59,419 nucleotides of DNA from an uncultured Actinomycetes bacterium (GTDB lineage: Bacteria; Actinomycetota; Acidimicrobiia; Acidimicrobiales; RAAP-2), in the NCBI GenBank assembly GCA_903885505.1, contig CAISIU010000094.1:1-59419 (forward strand), given 5' to 3'. Positions 41,457 through 50,361 of the stretch are shown here, one piece after another. Position numbers and translations under genes: made by a program. Each line of letters begins with the position of its first letter. The first letter of the stretch is position 1. Under the pieces are notes generated by a model. It was not told the DNA's origin and ran no database searches. It worked only from the letters and a program-made list of their open reading frames with translations.

Positions 41457-41884
41457 GCGTCACCCACGAGGTGCTCAAGAAGAACGGCGAGTGCAGGGAG
41501 GAGCTCGCGCTCTGACTCTGGCAGCTGGGCGAGACGCGTCGCGAGGTACTCGGTCTTGCGAGCGCGAATCTGGGTGACTTCGCGGCGACCGAGGGCCGTC
41601 AGGCTGACGCGCTGACAACGTCGATCGTTCTCGTCGGTGATGCGCTGCACGAGGCCCATCTCTTCAAGTGCGGCAACCAATCTCGTTACCGTCGGCGGCT
41701 GCACTTGTTCACGAGCAGCGAGGTCTCCCAGCGTGGCGTTGACCAGAATGTCGACCGAGGCGAGAAGTGACGCCTGTGCGGGAGACACGCCACCTAGCGA
41801 GTTCTGACGAAGGCGCCGATTGAGACGCGTCACCGATCGGCGAAGGTCACTCGCAATCTCGGTAGTGTCCACAGCCTTTTTCAT
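41453..41884 (-). CDS. MarR family transcriptional regulator
   Basis: A 143-residue winged-helix dimer-forming repressor. The helix-turn-helix lies around LGDLAAREQVQPPTVTRLVAALEEMGLV and the wing around DRRCQRVSLTALGRREV; terminal helices form the dimer. It is the first gene of the MarR-MFS operon and probably represses it until an inhibitory compound binds. The 63-base region upstream contains tandem TAAC units and ACTA/TAGT half-sites (about 41892-41914) that could be its operator. Confidence 0.9.
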   Translation of the reverse strand: MKKAVDTTEIASDLRRSVTRLNRRLRQNSLGGVSPAQASLLASVDILVNATLGDLAAREQVQPPTVTRLVAALEEMGLVQRITDENDRRCQRVSLTALGRREVTQIRARKTEYLATRLAQLPESERELLPALAVLLEHLVGDA

Positions 41885-41891
41885 TACTTAC

Positions 41892-41914
41892 CCTAACTAA
41901 CTAATTTCAGACTA
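41892..41914. promoter_or_regulatory. Weak ACTA/TAGT dyad upstream of the MarR gene
   Basis: Just upstream of the MarR start the plus strand reads tandem CTAA units and, 10 bases on, ACTAGT. The arms ACTAA and TTAGT/TAGT form an imperfect inverted repeat in an AT-rich patch. Autoregulatory MarR sites usually lie here. The match is poor, so this is only a candidate. Confidence 0.25.
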
Positions 41915-41947
41915 GTCGGTTTCCTCGATGGAGGTATCGGGAATTTC

Positions 41948-42280
41948 CTACAGGTTGCGGTAACGCGGCACGTAGCCGCCGGTGCCGAGGCCGGCGGAGA
42001 CTTCGGGGTCCACCGAGTCATCGAGGCCACCGATGACTTCGGTCACCCAGGTCAAGCGATCCTTCAAGATGCGCTCCACTCCCCCTTGCAAGGTGTCCGA
42101 GGAGATGGCACAGCTGGTGCAGGCACCGGCCAATTGCACCTCGACGACACCCGTCTCCACGTCCGCGGAGCGAAGCAGAAGGTCGCCACCGTCAGCCTGC
42201 ACTGAGGGACGCAACAGGTCCAGCAGTTTGGTGAGGGCGTTCAGGCGCTCGGCGCGTTCGGTGTCGGTCAAAGTGCTCAC
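41948..42280 (-). CDS. NifU-like Fe-S cluster scaffold/carrier protein
   Basis: A 110-residue protein with the NifU C-terminal (Nfu) domain, which holds or carries a 4Fe-4S cluster between two subunits. The signature is LRPSVQADGGDLLLRSADVE followed by the ligand pair in GACTSCAISSDTLQGGVE. The C-terminus (about 85-110) is a short extra tail ending in PRYRNL. The start is GTG. It is divergent from the P450 gene, whose electron supply would need Fe-S proteins, though that link is only positional. Confidence 0.92.
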   Translation of the reverse strand: MSTLTDTERAERLNALTKLLDLLRPSVQADGGDLLLRSADVETGVVEVQLAGACTSCAISSDTLQGGVERILKDRLTWVTEVIGGLDDSVDPEVSAGLGTGGYVPRYRNL

Positions 42281-42318
42281 GGAAACAGTATGCCGGTTTT
42301 TCGTCGATTTATGACAAG

Positions 42319-42330
42319 TCTCATGTGAGA
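42319..42330. promoter_or_regulatory. Perfect palindrome TCTCATGTGAGA between the NifU-like and P450 genes
   Basis: A perfect 12-base dyad in the 97-base divergent gap, 38 bases from the NifU-like start and 47 from the P450 start. It could be an operator for a dimeric regulator of either gene. Direct motif comparison gave no match to KstR-type sterol sites that I know. Confidence 0.35.
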
Positions 42331-42377
42331 AAGTCGATATTCCCTAAGAAATACCGGTGTGCCGATACCCTTGGCAC

Positions 42378-43640
42378 ATGACCTCGCCCGACTTTCCGCT
42401 GAGTTCCATCGACCTGTCCGACATGGACTTTTGGCGTCGGCCCTGGTCCGAGCGTTACGACGCCTTCGCGACCTTGCGTCGTGAATCACCCATCACCAAG
42501 TTCGCCGACCCCGAGGTCGTCGGCACCTCGATGGAGTTCCCGCCATCGGACGGGTACTGGGCCCTAACCACGCACGCTGACGTGGCTCACGCGTCACGTC
42601 ACCCCGACATTTTCCTCTCGGGGCCCGGCGCGGTGTCCACCATGGACCTTCCCGAAGAGATGGTCGAGTACTTCTCCGGCATGATCTCGACAGACAACCC
42701 CAAGCACGCGCGACTTCGTCGCATCGTGTCCAACGCCTTCAATCCCCGAAATGTGCGGGCCGTCGAAGACACCATTGAGCGCGTGGCCGCCGAGACGGTG
42801 ACGCGCGCCGAGGAAGCCGGCACCGGCGACTTCGTGACCGATATTGCGGCGCCCTTCCCCCTGCAAATCATCTGCGACATGATGGGCGTGCCGGCTAGCG
42901 AATACGCCACCGTGCTCGCCTGTTCCAACGTCATCTTGTCGATGGGCGACCCGGACATCATTCCCGTCGGCACTGACCCCGTCGTGGCCTTCCTGGAGGC
43001 GGGCGCCACCTTGACCGCCATCATGGAGGATCTCGGTAAATACCGCGTCGAAAACCCTATTGATGACATCACCAGCGCGCTCGTCAACGCGGAAATTGAA
43101 AGCGAAAAGCTGACGAGCCAAGAGCTCGCATCCTTTTTCGTCTTGCTCGTCACGGCGGGGAACGAAACCACCCGTACCGCGATCGCCCACGGCCTGCACG
43201 CGCTGACTCAATACCCCGAGCAACAGCAGCGGTGGATCAACGACCTCGACGGCCTGACCTCAACGGCGGTGGACGAGATTGTCCGCTGGGCCTCGCCGGT
43301 CACGTGGATGCGTCGCACCTTGTCGCAGGACTACACCTTGTCGGGTGTGGACCTCGCGGCGGGCGACAAGGTCCTGCTGTTTTACAACAGCGCCAACCGA
43401 GACGAGTCCGCCTTCGTGAATCCGAAGGTGTTTGACCTCGGGCGTACCCCAAACGATCACTACGGCTTCGGCGCACCCGGTCCCCACTTCTGCCTCGGGG
43501 CGCACCTCGCACGACGCGAAATCTCGGTGATGTTCCGCGAACTACTCACGCGCCACCCCGAGGTCGTCTCGGTGGGTGAGCCGGCGCAGCTCGAGTCGTC
43601 GTTCGTGAACGGAATTAAGCGCTTGGGCTATCGCTGGTAG
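42378..43640 (+). CDS. Cytochrome P450, CYP125/CYP142-like
   Basis: A haem monooxygenase of 420 residues. The I-helix oxygen-activation motif is AGNETTRTAIAHGL, the ERR/ExxR region is DEIVRWASPVTWMRRTL, and the haem Cys lies in FGAPGPHFCLGAHLARREI. The N-terminal pattern (SPITKFADPEV, STMDLPEEMVEYFSGMISTDNPKHARLR) recalls the CYP125/142/124 group that oxidises sterol or branched-lipid side chains in actinobacteria. The ATG at 42378 removes a 7-residue extension. The ferredoxin at 20.7 kb is a possible redox partner. Confidence 0.9.
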   Translation: MTSPDFPLSSIDLSDMDFWRRPWSERYDAFATLRRESPITKFADPEVVGTSMEFPPSDGYWALTTHADVAHASRHPDIFLSGPGAVSTMDLPEEMVEYFSGMISTDNPKHARLRRIVSNAFNPRNVRAVEDTIERVAAETVTRAEEAGTGDFVTDIAAPFPLQIICDMMGVPASEYATVLACSNVILSMGDPDIIPVGTDPVVAFLEAGATLTAIMEDLGKYRVENPIDDITSALVNAEIESEKLTSQELASFFVLLVTAGNETTRTAIAHGLHALTQYPEQQQRWINDLDGLTSTAVDEIVRWASPVTWMRRTLSQDYTLSGVDLAAGDKVLLFYNSANRDESAFVNPKVFDLGRTPNDHYGFGAPGPHFCLGAHLARREISVMFRELLTRHPEVVSVGEPAQLESSFVNGIKRLGYRW

Positions 43641-43971
43641 CGAGCTCGTCATAGAGCGCCAGCGCCCGCGGACCCCACACGGTGCCCGGACCACCGTTCA
43701 TCAAAATCGCCACCCCACAGGTCTCGGCGATTTCTTGGCGAGTCGCACCCGCACGTTTCGCACCACGCACGTGGGCCAAGACGCAGCCGTCACACTCGCG
43801 AGTGATGGCAATGCCCAGCGCAATCAATTCCTTGTGCTTGACCGCGAGGTCACCCTCGGCCATGGCCGCGCGGCTGAGATCGGCAAATCCGCGTAGGACC
43901 TCGGGAATGAGTCCGCGAAGCTCGCGGGCCGCGGGCTTTAGTTCGTCGTCAATGTCGTGCACGTGGGCCAT
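43615..43971 (-). CDS. AhpD-like carboxymuconolactone decarboxylase family protein
   Basis: A 118-residue helical protein. The redox-active CxxC lies in ITRECDGCVLAHVRGAKRAGAT, with the following conserved His, as in AhpD-type alkylhydroperoxidases. It may act as a peroxidase or decarboxylase-like enzyme on small substrates. Its 3' end overlaps the convergent P450 gene by 26 bases, an unusually long overlap for the window. GNAT and acetyl-CoA synthetase genes lie just upstream on the same strand. Confidence 0.88.
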   Translation of the reverse strand: MAHVHDIDDELKPAARELRGLIPEVLRGFADLSRAAMAEGDLAVKHKELIALGIAITRECDGCVLAHVRGAKRAGATRQEIAETCGVAILMNGGPGTVWGPRALALYDELATSDSPSA

Positions 43972-43980
43972 GCCCGCACG

Positions 43981-44427
43981 CTAGCCCTCCAGCAGCTTCT
44001 TAAATCCGGCATGCCCTTGGATGTATCCCTCGCGAAGGTAAAAGCGGTGGGCGTCGAGTCGTGCCACATTGCTGGTCAATTGCACCCGGTACGCCCCGAC
44101 CGAGCGGGCCAATTCCTCGGCGGCGGCGAGCAGGGTTTTGCCGATGCCCTGACTGCGTCGATCGTCGCGTACGTGGAAACTCTCGAGCTCGACGCAGACT
44201 CCCCCGCGATGCTGAAAGTGCGTCAGCACCATGACCTGCACCACGCCGACGACCTCGTCGCCCTGACGGGCAACCAACACGTCACCACCGGCGGCACGAG
44301 TGACCTGCACCGCGTGCCAGTACGTCTCGTCGTCAAGGGGGTTCTCCGCCTCGGGGGTAAAGCTCCCCGCCTTCACCAGTGCGGCCGCCGTGGCGATCTC
44401 GTGACGCTGAATGGGTCCCGTCGACAT
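43981..44427 (-). CDS. GNAT family acetyltransferase
   Basis: A 148-residue acetyltransferase. The core GNAT pattern is visible: VVGVVQVMVLTHFQHRGGVCVELESFHVRDDRRSQGIGKTLL contains the Q/R-x-x-G-x-G/A acetyl-CoA loop (DRRSQGIGKTLL), and ARLDAHRFYLREGYIQ is the C-terminal strand. ATG 44427 forms a TGATG overlap with the acs-like stop; GTG 44430 is possible too. Being translationally coupled to acetyl-CoA synthetase, it could be an AcuA/Pat-like regulator that acetylates that enzyme, or an unrelated N-acetyltransferase. Confidence 0.82.
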   Translation of the reverse strand: MSTGPIQRHEIATAAALVKAGSFTPEAENPLDDETYWHAVQVTRAAGGDVLVARQGDEVVGVVQVMVLTHFQHRGGVCVELESFHVRDDRRSQGIGKTLLAAAEELARSVGAYRVQLTSNVARLDAHRFYLREGYIQGHAGFKKLLEG

Positions 44428-46388
44428 CACTCGTCGTCCGATTGGTGCGCATTCATGAGATCGCCAATCATGTTGACCACGTTCGGGTCCGTCAAGGTCG
44501 TCACGTCACCCAAGGCTCGGTGCTCCGCCACGTCACGCAGGAGGCGACGCATGATTTTTCCGGAGCGAGTCTTCGGGAGATCGGGCGTGAAGACAATCTG
44601 GCGTGGCTTCGCGATGGGCGAAATGGTGCGCGCAATGTGCTCGCGCAGCTGCGTGATGAGCTCGTCGTCTGATTGCTCCGCAAATTCCTGCTTCAGCGTC
44701 ACGAAGGCCACAATGGCTTGACCCGTCGTCTCATCACTCGCACCCACCACCGCGGCTTCGGCCACCGAGTGGTGGCCCACCAGGGCGTGCTCCACTTCCG
44801 TGGTCGAGATACGGTGGCCTGAGATGTTCATGACGTCGTCGACTCGACCGAGTAGCCAGATGTCGCCGTCCTCGTCGCGCTTGGCCCCGTCACCGGCAAA
44901 GTAGGCGTTCTCGAATCGCGACCAGTAGGTCTCGGCGAAACGCTCAGGGTCACCCCAAATGCCACGCGTCATCGCCGGCCAGGGCTGGGTGATCACGAGG
45001 AAGCCACCCTGGCCATTGCCGACGCTGTGGCCGTCGTGGTCGACGACGTCCACGGAGATGCCGGGGAAAGCGCGCATGGCGGCGCCCGGCTTAGCCGCGG
45101 CAATACCCGGCAACGGCGTCATCATCATGCCGCCCGTTTCCGTTTGCCACCAGGTGTCGATGACCGGACAGCGAGAGCCGCCAATGGTTTCGTAGAACCA
45201 GATCCACGCCTCGGGGTTGATGGGTTCGCCCACCGATCCAAGAAGGCGCAGCGAACTGAGGTCGTGCGCCGCGGGGAACTCCTTGCCCCACTTCATGAAG
45301 GTACGAATAGCCGTCGGCGCGGTGTAGAGGATGGTCACCTTGTACTCCTCCACGATGCGCCACCACCGGTCGCGGCCGCCCGCGTCGGGCGTGCCTTCGT
45401 ACATGACCTGCGTCGCGCCGTTGGCGAGCGGGCCGTACACGATGTAACTGTGACCCGTTACCCAGCCGATGTCGGCGCTGGTCCAGCACACGTCGGTCTC
45501 GGGCTTGAGGTCGTGCGCGTACCAATGCGTCGTCGCAACCTGGGTGAGATACCCACCCGTGCTGTGCATGATGCCCTTAGGTCGAGCCGTCGTGCCTGAG
45601 GTGTACATGATGTAGAGCGGCTGCTCCGCCGGGAAACTTTCTGGTTGGTGTTCGGTCGACTGACGCTCGACGAGGTCGTGCCACCAGTGGTCTCGACCCT
45701 CAACGAATGCCACGTCTTGGCCCGTGCGACGCACCACCAGCACGCCGGTCACCCCGGGGCAGTCGGCGAGCGCCTCATCAACCGTGGGCTTCAGGGCTGC
45801 CGCCGCGCCACGGCGATACCCACCGTCCGCGGTGATCACGACACGGCAATCCGCGTCTCGAATGCGGTCCGACAGGGCATCGGCCGCGAAGCCGCCGAAG
45901 ACCACCGAGTGCGCGGCGCCAATGCGGGCGCAGGCGAGCATGGCGACGACCGCTTCGGGAATCATGGGCATGTAAATCGCGACGCGGTCACCGCGGCGCA
46001 CGCCCATGTCGGTGAGCGCGTGGGCGGCCTGCGACACCATGGCGAGCAGGTCGCGATAGGTAATCGTGCGCGTGTCATCCTCAGGCTCCCCCACCCAGTG
46101 AAAGGCCACTCGGTCCCCGAGACCATTGGCTACGTGACGGTCCACACAGTTCACACTGGCGTTGAGGCGCCCATCGGCGAACCACGTCGCAAAGGGGCGG
46201 TTCCAGCTCAGAGTCTCCGTGGGCTCCACGTCCCAGGTCAATCGACGGGCTTGCTGGCGCCACCAGGCGACCGGATCGGCAGCGGCCTCGTCATAGATCG
46301 AGGGCTGAGCGTTCGCCGCGGCGGCGAAGGCGGCCGGTGGGGCAAAACGGCGAGTTTCGTGAAGCAGAGCTTCGAGATCCGATGACAT
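44427..46388 (-). CDS. acsA: Acetyl-CoA synthetase
   Basis: Forms acetyl-CoA from acetate, CoA and ATP through acetyl-AMP. The 653-residue enzyme shows the N-terminal Acs domain (WWRQQARRLTWDVEPTETL), the P-loop-like YTSGTTARPKGIMHS, the substrate core DTWWQTETGG, the hinge SGHRISTTEVEHALVGH and the regulatory Lys motif PKTRSGKIMRRLLRD, a known site of acetylation. A strong AAGGAGG site precedes the ATG. It is coupled to the GNAT gene downstream (TGATG). Confidence 0.95.
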   Translation of the reverse strand: MSSDLEALLHETRRFAPPAAFAAAANAQPSIYDEAAADPVAWWRQQARRLTWDVEPTETLSWNRPFATWFADGRLNASVNCVDRHVANGLGDRVAFHWVGEPEDDTRTITYRDLLAMVSQAAHALTDMGVRRGDRVAIYMPMIPEAVVAMLACARIGAAHSVVFGGFAADALSDRIRDADCRVVITADGGYRRGAAAALKPTVDEALADCPGVTGVLVVRRTGQDVAFVEGRDHWWHDLVERQSTEHQPESFPAEQPLYIMYTSGTTARPKGIMHSTGGYLTQVATTHWYAHDLKPETDVCWTSADIGWVTGHSYIVYGPLANGATQVMYEGTPDAGGRDRWWRIVEEYKVTILYTAPTAIRTFMKWGKEFPAAHDLSSLRLLGSVGEPINPEAWIWFYETIGGSRCPVIDTWWQTETGGMMMTPLPGIAAAKPGAAMRAFPGISVDVVDHDGHSVGNGQGGFLVITQPWPAMTRGIWGDPERFAETYWSRFENAYFAGDGAKRDEDGDIWLLGRVDDVMNISGHRISTTEVEHALVGHHSVAEAAVVGASDETTGQAIVAFVTLKQEFAEQSDDELITQLREHIARTISPIAKPRQIVFTPDLPKTRSGKIMRRLLRDVAEHRALGDVTTLTDPNVVNMIGDLMNAHQSDDE

Positions 46389-46416
46389 AGGTCCTCCTTG
46401 ACCACTGCCCCCAAAT

Positions 46417-48045
46417 CTAGAACGGGCTGGCGGGCTTATTCGGTTGGTAGGTCAGCGGGGTGGCGTAGGTATTAATGGAATAGTTCGGGAACCACGAGGT
46501 GCGCCAGCCGTAGGCCTGCAAGGTGCCGAGGGTGTAATTGCTCATCGGGATGCCGTCGACGAACTTGCCCTTCACCGCGTAGGGGTTCCACACTCCCAAG
46601 GTGTACCCGATGTACCAGACCCGGGGGTGGTGAAAGCGAAGCGTTTTGAGCTGGGTGTCGTAACCGGTCCAGTTGATCGGGAAAATCACTCGCGGATCGT
46701 CGGAGACCACACGGAAACCTTGCGGCCACTGCTTCGCATCGCCGATGACGACGTGAAACGGTGTCAATCCTTCATCAGCCCAGGTGTACGTCACGAACGC
46801 GGGCACCACGATGACATCGCCCGGCTTCCACTGCTTCAGAATCATCGCGTAGAGGTTCCGGACGTCAATCTTGGGGTACAGGGCCGGGCTACGCCAAAAG
46901 ATGTCCACGCCGGCCAGCACAGCCACGAGAGCGACTACCGCCGAGACGCGGCGCCACGACCACCCTCGGGCCACCACCACGCGGCGCACACTGTCGTCGA
47001 GAACCAAGACGAGAACCACTAGTAGGGCGGGGTAAAAGACGATGTCGGTGCGTCCATCGCCGAAGGGGAAGGCGTCGAGCACGGCGGCCAGAAAGCTCAC
47101 CGGAACCACCCACGCCACGGGGGCCACGGCCCGTCGTAGTGCGAGATCGAGATGGCGCACGCGCCACACCACGAGAGCCGTGATGATGAGGGTCACGATG
47201 GCCACGCCCCATACGGCGGGGTAGTTCACCCCCGCGGCGAAACGAGAACTGAAGCCGTAGTTGATGAAAGCGTGGGTGAATCCCGCGAAAATCTGAATGA
47301 CATTGTGCACGAAACGATGTAGCGAGTCGTAGCCGAACATGTAGCCGCGATTGACCCAGTTATCGCCCAACGAGGGGGGACGGTTCACGACGTAGGGAGC
47401 GGCGACGGCTCCCAGCAGCACCGCAGTAATGATCCCGCCCGAAAGAACGCGCAATCTCGAAGAGGTGTCACGACGAACCTGCCAGGCCATAACCAACCAC
47501 AAGGCGGCCACCGTCGAGAAAAGCGCGAAGCTAACGGCGAAGCTCGCGACGCCGGCGAGCGAGAAAATCGCTAAGGAGCGAATGTGCCGGTCACGGCGGG
47601 CACGGTCGGCAAGAAAGTACAGGCCAATGGCGAGCAACATCTCCGCGGTGTACGGCTTCACGCGGGTGCTGTAGGTGGTGATCATGGGGCTCACCGCCAA
47701 GAGGCTGGTGCCAATGGCCGCGGCCCACCGAGAGGCACCGAAACGCCGAAGCAGAGGAAAAACGAGCACACTGCCAAGCGCGCCACACACATACGGCGGG
47801 AACTGGCTCCACGAGGTCGAATGAGGATTCAACAGAATCCACCAGCGCTCGACCATCGTCCATAGTGGTGTGGACACCGACATTTGCAGCGCGGTTCCGG
47901 CACCGACGTGCGACGGTAAGGCCGCCCACGCGTCGTCGAAGAACAAGCTGTGCGACGTAAATCCGTTCGCTCGCCGAATAAGAGCCGCCACCATGGTGGC
48001 GGCAATCAACAGGTACGGACCAACGCGATGCCAACGAGCAGTCAT
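46417..48045 (-). CDS. GT-C membrane glycosyltransferase (PMT/ArnT-like)
   Basis: An integral membrane enzyme of about 542 residues with some ten helices, likely using a polyprenyl-phosphate sugar on the outer face. The first external loop has SLFFDDAWAALPSHVG, where the paired Asp are the usual GT-C catalytic site, and YSTRVKPYTAEMLLAIGLYFLA is typical of the glycosyltransferase 39/83 families. A soluble C-terminal domain (about 390-540) follows the helices. I used ATG 48045; GTG 48057 would add four residues. The acceptor (protein or lipid) is unknown. It is encoded next to an amidase, without obvious pathway sense. Confidence 0.8.
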   Translation of the reverse strand: MTARWHRVGPYLLIAATMVAALIRRANGFTSHSLFFDDAWAALPSHVGAGTALQMSVSTPLWTMVERWWILLNPHSTSWSQFPPYVCGALGSVLVFPLLRRFGASRWAAAIGTSLLAVSPMITTYSTRVKPYTAEMLLAIGLYFLADRARRDRHIRSLAIFSLAGVASFAVSFALFSTVAALWLVMAWQVRRDTSSRLRVLSGGIITAVLLGAVAAPYVVNRPPSLGDNWVNRGYMFGYDSLHRFVHNVIQIFAGFTHAFINYGFSSRFAAGVNYPAVWGVAIVTLIITALVVWRVRHLDLALRRAVAPVAWVVPVSFLAAVLDAFPFGDGRTDIVFYPALLVVLVLVLDDSVRRVVVARGWSWRRVSAVVALVAVLAGVDIFWRSPALYPKIDVRNLYAMILKQWKPGDVIVVPAFVTYTWADEGLTPFHVVIGDAKQWPQGFRVVSDDPRVIFPINWTGYDTQLKTLRFHHPRVWYIGYTLGVWNPYAVKGKFVDGIPMSNYTLGTLQAYGWRTSWFPNYSINTYATPLTYQPNKPASPF

Positions 48046-48066
48046 CGAGGTTCGCACGCAACCAAT

Positions 48067-49464
48067 CTACCGAGGGTCGATTGGCGTAATGATGCCCCAC
48101 GCGTTTTGAATGACCTCCGCGGCGTTCAGCGCCAAGTCCTCGCGGAAACGTCGAGTAATCACCTGGACGCCGGTCGGCAAGCCATTGATGACTCCGGTGG
48201 GCACGCACGCCGCCGGCAAACCAAAGAGGTTGGCGGGCAGAACGAAGCGGAAAGTCTCAATCACCTTGAGCGCCGACTCTGGAGATTCAATATCAAAACC
48301 GTGCGTAAAGGGACGGTGAGTCCACACCGGACCCACGATGTACGGGTGCTCGAGCATGAAGGCGTTCCAGAGCGTGAATGCGTCTTCGAACGCCGCAAAG
48401 GCCCGCTGCACACTCTCGTGTGTGGGAGCTGGAAAGAGGCCGCCCGTCAGTTCGAGGAAGCGTCGGCCACCGTCACCCATCAACGCTTGGCTTTCTTCCC
48501 CGTAGATGGAGCCACCCGCGGTAATCAGTTCGCTCCAGGTCATCATGGCCTCAAAGAAAGCGGGAATCTCTAGTTCTTCCACCTCGTAGCCGGCATCAGA
48601 CAGCGCCGCGCCCGCACGGCGCACGCCCTCGGCAACCTCCGGATCAGTCGTTCCGTACGCCGGCTCCGCCACGAGAGCGACGCGCCGAGAGACCGCGGGA
48701 CCATCGAGCGGCAGATCAACCGCGAGAGGGTCGCGAGGGTGCGAGCCCATGGCGATCTGCAATCCCGCACGGACGTCTCGAATATCGCGAGCCATGACGC
48801 CCTGCTGCAGCAGCAGCTGCTGGTGCATGAGTCGCATCAGGGTGGATGTTTCATTTCCTTCAGGAATTCGGCTGATGCCGGGCTTGATGGACGCGATGCC
48901 ATTGCAGTACGCCGGGTTACGCACCGATCCACCGATGTCATTTCCGAGACCAATGGGGCTTTGACCACTCGCGATGGCGGAACCTTCGCCACCGGAGGAT
49001 CCACCCGCCGTGCGAGTCGCATCCCAGGGGTTGCGCGTCAGTCCGTGCAGCGACGAGTCGGTGTGAATGCGCAGACCAAAGTCCGGCATGTTGGTACGAG
49101 CGAGCACCACGGCGCCACTGGCACGCATTTTCTCGACGGCGGGAGCGTCACTCGTGGCGATACGGTCCGCGAAAGCCGCCACACCTTCGGTGGTCGCATA
49201 ACCCGTCACGTCGATGTTGGTCTTCACCGTGAAGGGCACTCCGTGAAGAGAACTGCGTGCTCCCGAGTTTTTGAGGTCTTGGTCAGCCCGAGCGGCTTCC
49301 GCCAATACCTCGTCAGGACGAACTTCCACGATGGCATTCAGCGAGCCATTCACCTGCTCGATACGGCCCAAGTGACTTTCCGCCACGGCCACGGCCGTCG
49401 TGTCGCCACGCGCAATTGCCTGGCCCAGCTCAACGGCGCTTAAGCGCCACCATTCATTCGACAT
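48067..49464 (-). CDS. Amidase signature family enzyme
   Basis: A hydrolase of 465 residues acting on amides. The Ser-cisSer-Lys triad is visible: the Lys in PFTVKTNIDV, the cis-Ser and nucleophile in AGGSSGGEGSAIASGQSPIGLGNDIGGSVRNP, and conserved GIASIKPG. It has no GatB/GatC neighbours and a shorter C-terminal domain than GatA, so it is a catabolic amidase rather than Glu-tRNA amidotransferase. A GGGGG-type ribosome site precedes the ATG. The substrate cannot be read. Confidence 0.9.
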   Translation of the reverse strand: MSNEWWRLSAVELGQAIARGDTTAVAVAESHLGRIEQVNGSLNAIVEVRPDEVLAEAARADQDLKNSGARSSLHGVPFTVKTNIDVTGYATTEGVAAFADRIATSDAPAVEKMRASGAVVLARTNMPDFGLRIHTDSSLHGLTRNPWDATRTAGGSSGGEGSAIASGQSPIGLGNDIGGSVRNPAYCNGIASIKPGISRIPEGNETSTLMRLMHQQLLLQQGVMARDIRDVRAGLQIAMGSHPRDPLAVDLPLDGPAVSRRVALVAEPAYGTTDPEVAEGVRRAGAALSDAGYEVEELEIPAFFEAMMTWSELITAGGSIYGEESQALMGDGGRRFLELTGGLFPAPTHESVQRAFAAFEDAFTLWNAFMLEHPYIVGPVWTHRPFTHGFDIESPESALKVIETFRFVLPANLFGLPAACVPTGVINGLPTGVQVITRRFREDLALNAAEVIQNAWGIITPIDPR

Positions 49465-49515
49465 GGTCCCCCTTTGGACGAAATGAGGCTACCGCCTCCA
49501 CCTCGCCCGGGCGGA

Positions 49516-50361
49516 TCAACCGAAGCGACCGCGGATGTAGTCGAGGGTGCGCGAGTCGTCGGGGTCGTTGAAGATCTTGGAGGTCGGTCCGACCTCAATC
49601 TGCACGCCCGCACGGTCCTCGGCCATCAGCAAGAAAGCGGTTTGGTCGGAGACTCGAGCCGCCTGCTGCATGTTGTGGGTCACGATGACGATGGTCACAC
49701 GGTTCTTGATTTGACCAATGAGCTCTTCGATGGACGCCGTCGAGATGGGGTCAAGCGCAGAAGTTGGCTCGTCCATGAGGAGAACTTCGGGCTCGACCGC
49801 CAGGGCGCGAGCGATGCACAGACGCTGCTGCTGACCACCAGACAAGGTGGAGCCGTGCGCCTTCAAGCGGTCCTTCACTTCGTCCCAGATGGCGGCAGCG
49901 GTCAGGGCCTGCTCGCACGCGTCGTCCAAGATCGACTTCTTCTTGACGCCGTTAAAGCGCAAACCCGACACGACGTTGTCGTACAGCGACATGGTCGGGA
50001 AAGGGTTCGGACGCTGGAAAACCATGCCGATGCGGCTGCGAAGGACGGTGGTCGGAATCGTCCCGCCGTACACGTCAATATCACCTAACTTCACGTCACC
50101 GGTGACAACGGCACCCTTAGTGAGGTCGTGGAGGCGGTTGAGCGCCCGCAGCAGCGTCGTCTTACCCGAGCCCGAGGGCCCGATGAGAGCGGTGACCGCG
50201 TTCTGGGGGACATCAAAGCTCACGTCGCGCACCGCGGTACGGCCATTGAAGGCCACCGATACGTTGCGCAAAGACATGGCGACCGGCGCGTTCGCGAACG
50301 ATGCGCTCTCGGCAACCTGTGCCATCGAAATGTCATTCACCGTTGCGTCTTGATTGCTCAT
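49516..50361 (-). CDS. pstB: Phosphate ABC transporter, ATP-binding subunit
   Basis: ATPase of the high-affinity phosphate importer. Walker A is [17 protein letters not shown], the signature [15 protein letters not shown], Walker [17 protein letters not shown], and the switch His follows in [14 protein letters not shown] ~30-residue N-terminal extension before the ABC core is slightly longer than usual, so a later ATG could be the true start. It overlaps pstA by 4 bases. No phoU follows; the convergent side ends 51 bases before the amidase start. Confidence 0.97.
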   Translation of the reverse strand: MSNQDATVNDISMAQVAESASFANAPVAMSLRNVSVAFNGRTAVRDVSFDVPQNAVTALIGPSGSGKTTLLRALNRLHDLTKGAVVTGDVKLGDIDVYGGTIPTTVLRSRIGMVFQRPNPFPTMSLYDNVVSGLRFNGVKKKSILDDACEQALTAAAIWDEVKDRLKAHGSTLSGGQQQRLCIARALAVEPEVLLMDEPTSALDPISTASIEELIGQIKNRVTIVIVTHNMQQAARVSDQTAFLLMAEDRAGVQIEVGPTSKIFNDPDDSRTLDYIRGRFG

